Source: Pistricoccus aurantiacus
GTDB taxonomy: Bacteria; Pseudomonadota; Gammaproteobacteria; Pseudomonadales; Halomonadaceae
Length of the DNA: 64,000 nt
Assembly: GCF_007954585.1 (NCBI RefSeq)
Contig: NZ_CP042382.1
Span: forward strand, 1,984,001 to 2,048,000
Direction: 5' to 3'
The notes beneath the pieces were generated by a model. It saw nothing but the letters and a program-made list of their open reading frames with translations, ran no database searches and was not told where the DNA came from. The stretch's first letter is position 1. Every line of letters starts with the position of its first letter. Of this stretch, positions 46,456 to 53,875 are shown piece by piece. Position numbers and translations under genes: made by a program.

Positions 46456-46521
46456 ATATGTCGATGGTGTCGACATATGCGGATCGCTGATTATTTTAAT
46501 TTCGGCTAAAAATTAAAATAA
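46456..46521. repeat. Pair of inverted repeats at the edge of the accessory region
   Basis: First dyad: ATATGTCGA (46456-46464) and TCGACATAT (46470-46478), perfect, 5-base spacer. Second: TTATTTTAATT (46491-46501) and AATTAAAATAA (46511-46521), perfect, 9-base spacer. After them GCATCACCTTT occurs twice (about 46546 and 46562). AT-rich, without a gene; possibly remains of a mobile element or operators for the lost gene downstream. Confidence 0.5.
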
Positions 46522-46664
46522 GGCTCGGCGCTATTTTAAAGAAGCATCACCTTTAACGAGGCATCACCTTTCTTCGTGGACGCCGTAGCGGACACACTAC
46601 CAGCACATTTATCCATGTTATGTTGCCGAGTATGCTTAAGCCGATGAGAAACGCGGAGGGAAGA

Positions 46665-46811
46665 ATGATGAACAGGTCGGAGATCATGTTGCTGCTTCAG
46701 CAGCACCTCCCTATCGTAGTCCGTCAATTCGATGTCAAGGGATTGGCGATTTTTGGCTCTGTGGCACGTGATGAAGCCGAGAAGCGCAGCAAATTGGCAG
46801 TTTCCTTCTGA
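46665..46811 (+). pseudogene. Truncated MNT-type nucleotidyltransferase
   Basis: 48 codons after GGAGGGAAGA: MMNRSEIMLLLQQHLPIVVRQFDVKGLAIFGSVARDEAEKRS. This is the N-terminus of a minimal nucleotidyltransferase up to the GS-x-A-R-x-E active-site start; the following DxD of a working enzyme (usually within 10-12 residues) is replaced by KLAVSF and a stop. MNT proteins are antitoxins paired with HEPN toxins; no HEPN gene follows. A remnant of a lost module. Confidence 0.6.
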
Positions 46812-46836
46812 GATTCATGATTTTCCGACAAGATCG

Positions 46837-47697
46837 TTACTCCCTTTCATCCTTGGTAGAACGCAGCAGCACCCGATCCAGGGCGCGGGTGCTCAGAATG
46901 CGCCTTAGCGTCGCGAACAAATGGGTAGGAAATGTCACCGCGTAGCGGGCTCGTGGCCGGGGGCTTTCCAGGGCGTGGATCAGTTTGGTCACTACCGCGT
47001 CGGCGCCGAGGGTGAAAGGGGCTTCTTTCTCTTGATTGACCAGTCGAGCTTCCACATGGCGATAGGTATCGGCGTGGGCGCTGTGGGTGGTGTCGATATT
47101 CGCCTTGAAGGCGCGGTAGGAATTCTCACGGAAGCGGCTGGTGATCGGGCCGGGCTCGATCAGGCTGACGTGGATGCCGCTGCCGGCAAGCTCCAGGCGC
47201 AGGGTGTCGGTGAGCCCTTCGAGGGCGAACTTGGAGCACACATAGGCGCCGCGATAGGGCAGGGCGGCGATACCCAGCACCGAGCTGTTCTGCACGATGC
47301 GCCCATGGCCCTGGGCTCGCATCATCGGCAGTACCCGGGCGGTGAGGTCGTGGGTGCCCAGCAGGTTGGTTTCCAGCTGAGCCCGCAGCACCTCACGCGA
47401 AAGATCCTCCACCGCGCCGGGCTGGCCGTAGGCGCCGTTGTTGAACAGCGCCGTTAGCCGCCCGCCGGTGCGCTCCCGCACCGTCGCTACCGCGGCCTCG
47501 ATCGAGTCGCTGCTATCCAGGTCCAGTGCCAAAGCCTCCAAGCCTTCCTCCTTGAGCCGGGACACGTCCGCCTCTGCGCGGGCGGTGGCGAACACCCGCC
47601 AACCCCGGGCGGCCAAGGCATGAGCCGCAGCGTAGCCGATCCCGCTCGAGCAGCCGGTGATCAGGATGCTGCGCGTCGTCGTGTCGGATGCTTCCAC
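46837..47697 (-). CDS. Short-chain dehydrogenase/reductase
   Basis: 286 residues. TGCSSGIGYAAA cofactor motif, FNNGAYGQPG, catalytic NSSVLG and YVCSK (YxxxK). The long C-terminal part after the core (RFRENSYRAFKANIDTTHSAH ... ESPRPRARYAVTFPTHLFATLRRILSTR) matches SDRs of the type seen near fatty-acid or retinoid-like substrates, e.g. the DltE/YdfG-related clade. GTG is the start codon, after AAGGTAAA. It lies among accessory elements but has host-like base composition. Confidence 0.87.
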   Translation of the reverse strand: MEASDTTTRSILITGCSSGIGYAAAHALAARGWRVFATARAEADVSRLKEEGLEALALDLDSSDSIEAAVATVRERTGGRLTALFNNGAYGQPGAVEDLSREVLRAQLETNLLGTHDLTARVLPMMRAQGHGRIVQNSSVLGIAALPYRGAYVCSKFALEGLTDTLRLELAGSGIHVSLIEPGPITSRFRENSYRAFKANIDTTHSAHADTYRHVEARLVNQEKEAPFTLGADAVVTKLIHALESPRPRARYAVTFPTHLFATLRRILSTRALDRVLLRSTKDERE

Positions 47698-47724
47698 TTT
47701 ACCTTGTCTCCTTTTATCTCTATC

Positions 47725-47826
47725 TCAGCCGCCGATCAATCTCGCTTGGCTGGTCCTGTTCCCCATTGGCTCGACCTGAATCTGCACCGGCATGTGTTCG
47801 TGCATCTCCTGGGCGTGGGACACTCC
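47725..47826 (-). pseudogene. Remnant of the 3' end of a second sbcC
   Basis: 33 codons ending in TGA whose translation, GVSHAQEMHEHMPVQIQV plus EPMGNRTSQARLIGG, aligns with the C-terminus of the intact SbcC at 54917-58207 (GVISHVQEMHERIPVQIR, EPLGNGASRARLVSG), one residue short. A stop lies just upstream and the rest of the gene is missing. The two copies differ at many positions, so this is not a recent duplication. Together with the intact sbcC it brackets the accessory segment. Confidence 0.75.
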
Positions 47827-47989
47827 CTATCCAGATGCGGCATGGCTCGAGCCTATCATGGCGCCGGCCATGTCGTGATGCACATGGGGTGTGCCGCCTG
47901 ACCAGGCGATTGGCGCCTTCGATTGCTCTGACGTAGATTATAAGCCCATGATTCTTAGGCGCCGAGATGGCGCTGGAGGAGATAACGGC
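47827..47989. other. Gene-free spacer before the RhuM-Fic gene
   Basis: About 160 bases with no gene. GGAGGAGATAACGGC just before 47990 is the ribosome site of the next gene. Confidence 0.4.
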
Positions 47990-49000
47990 ATGAGCACCGA
48001 GGGCCAGGCGCCTATCGTCATCTATCAGGATGCAGGTCAGGCGGTGGAAGTGCGGCTGGACACCGAGCGGGATACGGTCTGGCTAAACCTACAGCAGCTA
48101 TCGGAAGTGTTCGATCGCGACAAGTCCGTGATCTCTCGACATCTGCGCAACATTTACAAAGAGGGAGAATTAGAGCGGAAGGCAACCGTTGCAAAAAATG
48201 CAACAGTTCAATCTGAAGGTTCTCGGCAGGTACGCCGGCAAATCGAGATCTACAACCTCGATGCCATTATCTCGGTGGGCTATCGCGTCAACTCACGACG
48301 CGCGGTGCAGTTCCGCCAGTGGGCCACCCGAGTGCTACGCGAGCATCTCACCCAAGGCTGGACGCTGAATCGTCAGCGTTTCGAGGACAATGCCCGCGAG
48401 CTCGAAGCTGCCATAGCCTTGATACGCCAGACGGCCCAGAGCCCGGCGTTGGATACCACCAGCGGTCGCGGCCTCATCGATATCGTCACTCGCTACGCCC
48501 AGACTTTCCTGCTGCTGCAGCGCTATGACGAGGGCCTGCTGACCGAGCCCAGTGCCCGTCCGGGCGGTCGGCTACCCAGTCTGGATGAAGCTCGTGCGGC
48601 CCTTGCCACGCTCAAGGCCGAGCTGATCACGCGAGGAGAGGCCTCTGATTTATTCGCCCGGGAACGCGGCGACGGCCTGGGAGCGCTTCTGGGCAACCTG
48701 GACCAGACTATCTTCGGAGAGCCGGCCTACCCCTCGGTGGAAGCCAAGGCGGCGCATCTGCTCTACTTCGTGATCAAGAACCATCCCTTCGCCGACGGCA
48801 ACAAGCGCAGCGCGGCCTACCTCTTCGTCGACTTCCTCTATCGTAACGATCGCCTGCTCAACGATCACGGCGAGGCGGTAGTGAACGACGTGGGGCTGGC
48901 GGCTCTAACGCTGCTGGTCGCCGAGTCTGATCCGGCCAACAAGGACACCATGATCCGGCTGATCATGAACATGCTGGCCAGCCCGAAGGATGATTCCTGA
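47990..49000 (+). CDS. RhuM-like and Fic/Doc domain fusion
   Basis: 336 residues. Residues about 10-120 are a RhuM/Bro-N-like region (VEVRLDTERDTVWLNLQQLSEVFDRDKSVISRHLRNIYKEGEL ... YNLDAIISVGYRVNSRRAVQFRQWATRVLREHL); 190-336 form a Fic/Doc domain with HPFADGNKRSAAYLF (265-279), the catalytic HPFx(D/E)GN core. The usual G/N-G-R ending is N-K-R as in Doc-type kinases, suggesting phosphorylation or AMPylation of a target, which is an inference. Start at ATG 47990 after GGAGGA. Toxin or defence-type gene without an obvious antitoxin beside it. Confidence 0.87.
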   Translation: MSTEGQAPIVIYQDAGQAVEVRLDTERDTVWLNLQQLSEVFDRDKSVISRHLRNIYKEGELERKATVAKNATVQSEGSRQVRRQIEIYNLDAIISVGYRVNSRRAVQFRQWATRVLREHLTQGWTLNRQRFEDNARELEAAIALIRQTAQSPALDTTSGRGLIDIVTRYAQTFLLLQRYDEGLLTEPSARPGGRLPSLDEARAALATLKAELITRGEASDLFARERGDGLGALLGNLDQTIFGEPAYPSVEAKAAHLLYFVIKNHPFADGNKRSAAYLFVDFLYRNDRLLNDHGEAVVNDVGLAALTLLVAESDPANKDTMIRLIMNMLASPKDDS

Positions 49001-49343
49001 GTTTTCCTGTAGTCCTCAGGCGTGATGGAGGCAGTAGACGGCGCTCGAGTGAGGGCGCAGCCGATTGAAGCCCTGCGAAATACCTGTTTTTCGACATTCA
49101 GTCAGGCATATCTAAAAAAAGAGGGCTTTTTCGCCTCGTTATCGGGATATGCCGATGGCGTCACTTTCTCGATCATGAAGGAATGCGCTGGGCGCTAAAA
49201 ACATTTCATGCACCCAATCCGGTTAGGTCGATGACCGAGGACGGTGACGAGACCGCTCTCTAGCGGGCTGACTGATACCTTTGAATATGGAACGGCTGAT
49301 AAGCGACCACAAGCAGTGCGACTGGTTTCATCCAGAAAGCTAG
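49001..49343. other. Spacer between the RhuM-Fic gene and the IS, with a long hairpin
   Basis: About 340 bases without a gene. GGCATATC (49105-49112) and GATATGCC (49146-49153) are perfect arms enclosing a smaller GAGG/CCTC hairpin and a run of seven A. Short stretches resemble the element near 46430-46478 (ATATG-CGATGG-GTC). Confidence 0.4.
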
Positions 49344-49358
49344 CCCGGATATTGCACC
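49344..49358. repeat. Left terminal inverted repeat of the IS
   Basis: CCCGGATATTGCACC, exact complement of the right end at 50902-50916. Confidence 0.92.
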
Positions 49359-49509
49359 GGGCCGGCCAGACGCTCCCAGATTCCAGGCTCGGTGGGGGTG
49401 ATGGCGATCGGGGTTGAGATTGGCTATTTCTTGATCAATTTCCTGGCTTCAGGGCGCACTTCCCCCAACCCCCATGTCTTTTCTGTGCCGGGGACAGCAC
49501 GCTGCGACG

Positions 49510-50829
49510 CTATCCCGGCACCAACTTGCTGGCCAGCGTCAGGAAAAGGTCTTGCTCGGGATACTGGCTGCTCAGCATCAACCGGATAGTGCGCGTGTTG
49601 CGGGTGATGACGGCGCCGATCTTCAGCAGCTTCAGGCGGATGGTGTTGACCTGGGCTTGGGCGAAGGCGGTGCGTTTGAGGTAAACCCGACGCATCCGTT
49701 CCAGCAGCAGGTAGGCCAGCCCCGAGAGCAGCAGCCGGTACTGGTTGGGCCACCACTCGTGACAACTGGTGCGGTCGGAGAACAGGAACTGCTGCTCCTT
49801 GATGCGGTTCTCCATCTCGCCGCGGGCGCAGTAGCGATTATCGTAGAGCCATTCGGCGCTGCAACCCCGCAGGTTGGTGACCACATAGCGGGTGTTGACC
49901 CCGCGCCGCGTGGTCTCGGACTTGACGATCACCTGTCGTCGGCGTTTGTTCCAACTGCCGGCGGCGTACTTGATGAAGCCGAAGACACGCTGCTTCTCCC
50001 AGGTCTTCTCGAAGCGGATGGCCGACGCGTAGTCGATGTCTAGAGCCAGCTTGGCCAGGCGCTGGTTGCCGGCGATGCCGATGATGTAATCGACGCCGTG
50101 GCGGTCGCACCAATTGAGGATCAGCGGGCGGCAGAAGCCGCTGTCGCCACGGAAGACGATCTTCACATCGGGCCATGCCTGGCGCAGCCGCCGGACCAGC
50201 AGAGCGAGGATGGCACCGGCGTGGTGAGCGGCATCCAGCGAGGCCGGGCGCAGGTAGCTGACCAGCAGCTGATCACCACAGAACACGAACAGCGGCAGGA
50301 AGATGTAATGGTCGTAGTAGCCGTTGAAGTGCCGCCCGAGCTGCTGGCCGTGCACCCGGTCATCGGTGGCATCGAAGTCGAGGTAGAGCGGCTTCTTGGG
50401 CGGCTGCCGGAACGAACGGATGAACTGCTCGATCATCTCCTCGTGGATGGCGACCGCCCAATCCCGGCCGGCCTGCTGTTCGAAGCGACACAGGGTCGAC
50501 TGGCTGGCCAGCACGCCATCCGTATTGACGGCGGTCTGTAGGGCGATGTCATGACGCAGGGCATGGTGGTCGTTGAGATCTTCATAGCCCATCGCCAGGC
50601 CGAACACGCGTTGCCGGACCAGAGTTTCGGTGCGATGCAGGCAGCGCTGCGGGTCACGATCATCGCTGATCCGGCGGGCGACGGCGCGAGTCAGGCCCAC
50701 CTCACGATCCATCTGCCGCAGCAGCAGGATGCCGCCGTCGGAGGTGACATCACCGCCATCGAAGCTGGCGAGGATCTGACGGCCTTTGCAGCGTGGAAAG
50801 GCGGCGGTCGGCGTGGTACATTTTGTCAT
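49510..50829 (-). CDS. IS1380-family transposase
   Basis: 439 residues, intact. The opening MTKCTTPTAAFPRCKGRQILASFDGGDVTSDGGILLLRQMDREVGL and GYEDLNDHHALRHDIALQ match IS1380-type DDE transposases; acidic residues are visible in YLDFDATDDRVHG and VFRGDSGFCRP, with a later Glu in EMENRIKEQQ. Both ends of the element are intact, so it may still move. Confidence 0.93.
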   Translation of the reverse strand: MTKCTTPTAAFPRCKGRQILASFDGGDVTSDGGILLLRQMDREVGLTRAVARRISDDRDPQRCLHRTETLVRQRVFGLAMGYEDLNDHHALRHDIALQTAVNTDGVLASQSTLCRFEQQAGRDWAVAIHEEMIEQFIRSFRQPPKKPLYLDFDATDDRVHGQQLGRHFNGYYDHYIFLPLFVFCGDQLLVSYLRPASLDAAHHAGAILALLVRRLRQAWPDVKIVFRGDSGFCRPLILNWCDRHGVDYIIGIAGNQRLAKLALDIDYASAIRFEKTWEKQRVFGFIKYAAGSWNKRRRQVIVKSETTRRGVNTRYVVTNLRGCSAEWLYDNRYCARGEMENRIKEQQFLFSDRTSCHEWWPNQYRLLLSGLAYLLLERMRRVYLKRTAFAQAQVNTIRLKLLKIGAVITRNTRTIRLMLSSQYPEQDLFLTLASKLVPG

Positions 50830-50901
50830 GGCGGCTGAGTCGGTTGGTTCTTGTATAGGAGCTTGAATTATAACCGATTTTCAGCCGCTTTTTGCATGTC
50901 T

Positions 50902-50916
50902 GGTGCAATATCCGGG
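50902..50916. repeat. Right terminal inverted repeat of the IS
   Basis: GGTGCAATATCCGGG, exact complement of the left end at 49344-49358. Confidence 0.92.
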
Positions 50917-50920
50917 CTAG

Positions 50921-51228
50921 CCCGATCTATATTGCTGCCTGCCGAGAGAGCGGCCATCGATATCAAGATTTCAACCAAGGAGGGTATGCGATGAAGGGCC
51001 GCCGGGGAGCCTGCTATCGACCCAAAGCGGCCATGCCGGCAATGGCGGCGGGCACGTTTATCCGTGTTATACAGCCGGCACAATGATTGGTGTTATATGG
51101 CCAAATCATACTTGGTTTTAGAGGTTTCAGTGAGTTAGGGGCGGGCGACTTGCCGCATAATACTGTTAAATGGGCCGGCGCGTTCAAGTCGGTAAATGTG
51201 CTGGCCATCTAATACATTTTAAATTGCT
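50921..51228. other. Spacer between the IS and the cassettes
   Basis: About 300 bases. A 31-codon frame (MKGRRGACYRPK..., near 50991) follows AAGGAGG, but has no recognisable family and is too short to call. GTTAAAT near 51165 fits the R' end (GTTRRRY) of a preceding attC or attI site; its partner arm is not clear. Confidence 0.4.
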
Positions 51229-51771
51229 ATGGATGAACTCAGAGACACGTTGGAATCAGTAAACGATTGGCTTAAGTTCGCAGAAGCGAAAAATGCAGTC
51301 GTGGTCGCAGCTTCGGGGTTTGCCCTGTGGGCATCAGTAAGGCTCATCCTGTCGAACGAAACAGGATGCTATGCTAGTGCCTACTTTGCAATTTTATCTG
51401 TTTTCCTACTTGGTGGTTTTGTCACCGCCTTGCTTTCATTTTTACCCATTCTCAACTATAGGTGGATCGTGCCTGCGCCTAGTAGATTGGCTAACGGTAA
51501 TTTGCTGTACTTCGGATATCTGGCAACACTTTCGAAGAAGCAAGTGCTAGAAGCGTATATAAAGGCAACGGAATCAAAAGAATCCGATGTGAAAGAAATT
51601 GACGGAATGTACGCTGAGCAAATAATTATAAATTCGCGAATTGCATTTGCAAAATACGGAATGTTTGAATTCGCAATTAAAGTTCTGTTATTCGGGATTT
51701 TGACGCCAGTAATCGCTGTCCCGGTGTTTTATTTTTCACGAAAAAAGAGAGTAAGCATAGATGGTTTCTGA
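51229..51771 (+). CDS. Pycsar-type transmembrane effector (DUF5706-like)
   Basis: 180 residues. Two N-terminal helices (about 23-41, 50-73), a soluble loop with LLYFGYLATLSKKQVLEAY ... MYAEQIIINSRIAFAKYGMF, and a third helix (about 148-169). This order and the F-x-x-(I/L)-A-(K/T)-(L/M)-S and E-Q-I-x-x-x-S patterns are those I know from PycTM effectors, which damage the membrane on sensing cCMP or cUMP. The stop overlaps the start of the cyclase gene by 11 bases. Low GC and no clear ribosome site, as in integron cassettes. The family call rests on recognition, not on a search. Confidence 0.75.
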   Translation: MDELRDTLESVNDWLKFAEAKNAVVVAASGFALWASVRLILSNETGCYASAYFAILSVFLLGGFVTALLSFLPILNYRWIVPAPSRLANGNLLYFGYLATLSKKQVLEAYIKATESKESDVKEIDGMYAEQIIINSRIAFAKYGMFEFAIKVLLFGILTPVIAVPVFYFSRKKRVSIDGF

Positions 51772-52564
51772 TGACCAAGTTCTTCAAAGCGTCAAGGCAA
51801 TAATTGATGATGCAAGGGCATTGTATAAGAAAAGTGCATCGATAACTTTGCGGAACTCGATCCCTGACACAAATCAGATTCCAATCGAGAATCCGCAGAA
51901 CTGGTTAAAGATTCCGGATGTGAATTGTGTGTTTGTGGATATGAGAGGATCCACGCAACTAAGCGCATCTAGTCATGAAAACAGTACCGCGCGTGCTTAT
52001 CAACTATTTACTGGGACAGCAGTCAAATTGTTCAGCGACTTTGAATCGCCCTATATTGATGTTCGCGGAGATGGAGCGCTCGCTTTGTTTGACTCAGGGC
52101 AGGCATATAGAGCACTTGCAGCAGCGGTCACGTTTCGCACTTTTGCAAAAGAAGAGTTTATTCCGTTAGTTAAAGATAAAACTGGGATTGATATTGGATG
52201 CCATGTTGGAATCGATTCGCGAACGGTTCTCGTAAGAAAAATTGGTTTTAAGCGCTATAGGGGGCGTTCAGATCGTCAAAACGAAGTTTGGGCTGGAAAG
52301 CCCGTAAATATGGCAGCGAAGCTCGCTTCAGAATCTGGCGACGACGAGCTACTTGCCTCAGATCGATTCCATCGGAAGCTTAGCAGTCGGTATGCGTTGA
52401 AATCATGTGGTTGCCCAAATGATGAAGTCGTCAACCTGTGGGAGCAGAAAGACGTCACGGATGATGATCGCTTCGATTTCGATACGGCTTATACACTCGG
52501 TAGCATTTGGTGTAAAACTCATGGACGTGATTTTTGCAAAAATCTACTCGCTGCTGACGATTAG
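51761..52564 (+). CDS. Class III nucleotide cyclase, probable Pycsar cyclase (PycC)
   Basis: 267 residues. Class III cyclase fold: first metal Asp60 in CVFVDMRGST, second in DVRGDGALALF (Asp104), then the R-x-R-x-D-x-x-N-EVWAGKPVNMAAKLAS block (168-190) with Asn183 in the place of the conserved Asn, and Lys187 where adenylate cyclases usually have Arg. No membrane helix. A cytosolic cyclase joined by an 11-base overlap to a three-helix effector is the Pycsar layout, in which phage infection triggers cCMP or cUMP synthesis. Base specificity (cytidylate or uridylate) cannot be read from sequence alone. An attC site follows its stop. Confidence 0.78.
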   Translation: MVSDDQVLQSVKAIIDDARALYKKSASITLRNSIPDTNQIPIENPQNWLKIPDVNCVFVDMRGSTQLSASSHENSTARAYQLFTGTAVKLFSDFESPYIDVRGDGALALFDSGQAYRALAAAVTFRTFAKEEFIPLVKDKTGIDIGCHVGIDSRTVLVRKIGFKRYRGRSDRQNEVWAGKPVNMAAKLASESGDDELLASDRFHRKLSSRYALKSCGCPNDEVVNLWEQKDVTDDDRFDFDTAYTLGSIWCKTHGRDFCKNLLAADD

Positions 52565-52566
52565 CA

Positions 52567-52663
52567 ATTTAACAAAGGGCTCCAGCCGACGCTTGACCGC
52601 TCCCGTCTTTCGCTGCCGCTCCAGTTGGTCGCCGTTAAGCGCGGCTAAGCTTTATCGTTATGC
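52567..52663 (+). repeat. attC site after the Pycsar cassette
   Basis: Begins TTTAACAAAG just after the cyclase stop and ends with TTTATCGTTATGC. L'' CAGCCGACGCTT pairs with L' AAGCGCGGCT with one unpaired A, the extrahelical base typical of attC. Outer arms AACAAAG and CTTTATCGTT also pair. A weakly self-complementary core (GACC ... GGTC) lies between. About 97 bases, within the usual range. Confidence 0.72.
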
Positions 52664-52676
52664 ACAGGGGGAGTAA

Positions 52677-53555
52677 ATGACCATAGTCGCTGCAATGAAA
52701 TTTTCTGATCGGATCTGCGTTTTGTCAGATACGATGATCACTGATCATGGAAATACACGGCACAACATAATCCCTGGCAGATTGAAATCTATAGTCATTA
52801 ATGAATGGCTCACGATATCGTATGCAGGTCTTTCTACCCAGGCAATGGATGCCGTAAGAGAGCTTTATAGAGACGATAATCTAACTACTGCAATAGCAAT
52901 AGATCACCTGATTAATGTTTCAGGTGCCTATGGCGGTGAACTCGACTTTATACTTTGTTCTCATGAGAACGAGACCAGGTTGGTTAAAGTTTCTAATGGG
53001 AAAATCTTTGAAGGTGGTAGTGCCTACTGGATAGGAAACGGCCAGGCGGCAGCGGAACTATCAAATATTCCAATGCCTGATTCGAAATATGAAGACTTGC
53101 CTGATTATATAGCCCCTAAGGAAATGATATTTAAAAATACCTTTCATCGGTTTATGAGGACTAATCGATGTGAAGGGGTGGGCGGAGCTATCATCGATTG
53201 CCTATGCTCCCCTTACGGGCACTGCTACATCACTCATGCAAGCGCATTTTCTTGGGATACTATTATTCTAGGGAAAGATGATCCTACTAAAAGAGAAGCC
53301 CTAAATAAGACAGGGATGTACCATTATGAGTACAACGTCTGCTCTACCTCTGCTAGAGGGCAAGCGATAGTTGGATTCTACTTGGGGCAGGCGGGTATAG
53401 GGTTTATTTATGATCCAGTTCATGATGACGAAGCAATGAGAGTTGAAAATATTAATACATCGGAGTTTTCATATCTTGTTGAAGATGCGGGTAAGGTTTT
53501 AGCGAATAGCAGGAAAAACAATAAAATACAGCCGACGCCTATCGGCGCTGGCTGA
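52677..53555 (+). CDS. Proteasome/HslV-like Ntn-hydrolase in a gene cassette
   Basis: 292 residues. The start MTIVAAMKFSDRICVLSDTM and GRLKSIVINEWLTISYAG has the order of proteasome beta subunits and HslV: Thr directly after Met (Thr2, the would-be N-terminal nucleophile), Asp18 (HslV Asp17), Lys37 (Lys33) and the SYAG-x-x-T/A-D-A segment. No ATPase or chaperone gene is near, and the 292 residues exceed the 175 of HslV. GGGGGAG precedes the ATG. The last codons (...NNKIQPTPIGAG) run into the attC site, common for cassette genes. Function unknown; a protease or amidohydrolase in phage defence or stress is possible. Confidence 0.65.
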   Translation: MTIVAAMKFSDRICVLSDTMITDHGNTRHNIIPGRLKSIVINEWLTISYAGLSTQAMDAVRELYRDDNLTTAIAIDHLINVSGAYGGELDFILCSHENETRLVKVSNGKIFEGGSAYWIGNGQAAAELSNIPMPDSKYEDLPDYIAPKEMIFKNTFHRFMRTNRCEGVGGAIIDCLCSPYGHCYITHASAFSWDTIILGKDDPTKREALNKTGMYHYEYNVCSTSARGQAIVGFYLGQAGIGFIYDPVHDDEAMRVENINTSEFSYLVEDAGKVLANSRKNNKIQPTPIGAG

Positions 53556-53569
53556 TTTCGGCGTTATAT
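53514..53569 (+). repeat. attC site after the Ntn-hydrolase cassette
   Basis: From AACAATAAAATA, CAGCCGACGCC (L'') with GGCGCTGGCTG (L'), to TTTCGGCGTTATA. L'' is nearly identical to that of the attC at 52567 (both CAGCCGACGC). About 55 bases, the short kind. The stop codon of the preceding gene lies inside it. Confidence 0.72.
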
Positions 53570-53875
53570 ATAAGCTCTCAAAGACAGCTTCTGGCCGTTA
53601 ACGGCTATGTGTCGGATTCCAGATGATCAAGTGAGGTACAAGAGTTACCTTCTGCTGACAGCACAGAAGCCAGGTAAGCACCATCTTCATTTCGCCGGCC
53701 GGGAGGCCCGGATGGAGGTCGTGAGGGGGCACACATGAATAGCGCCATAATCTTGCTTGGCTGCTGAAACATATGGGATAGGTTTAGGGTCTTGGAAGCG
53801 CCCACCCTAGCCTGGTGTTTGGTAATGGGGAGCTTCTTAAGCTGATGGATGGTCCTGAGGAGAGCGAGGTAGTGT
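53570..53875. other. Spacer after the second attC
   Basis: About 300 bases with no gene; GGCCGTTAACGGC near 53590 is a small dyad. GAGGTAGTGT precedes the next ATG. Confidence 0.4.

Larger units (their letters stand above)
49344..50916 (-). mobile_element. Complete IS1380-family insertion sequence
   Basis: 1573 bases. Terminal inverted repeats CCCGGATATTGCACC (49344-49358) and GGTGCAATATCCGGG (50902-50916) are perfect over 15 bases. CTAG flanks both ends (49340-49343 and 50917-50920) as a 4-base target duplication, in line with IS1380. It holds one intact transposase gene. Removing the IS rejoins ...GAAAG-CTAG-CCCGAT.... Confidence 0.92.

Noticed and set aside
50892-51086. Short frame just after the IS with AAGGAGG before an internal ATG
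   Set aside because: Only 31 codons from the ATG, crosses GC-rich repeats and has no family; kept as a note in the spacer entry.
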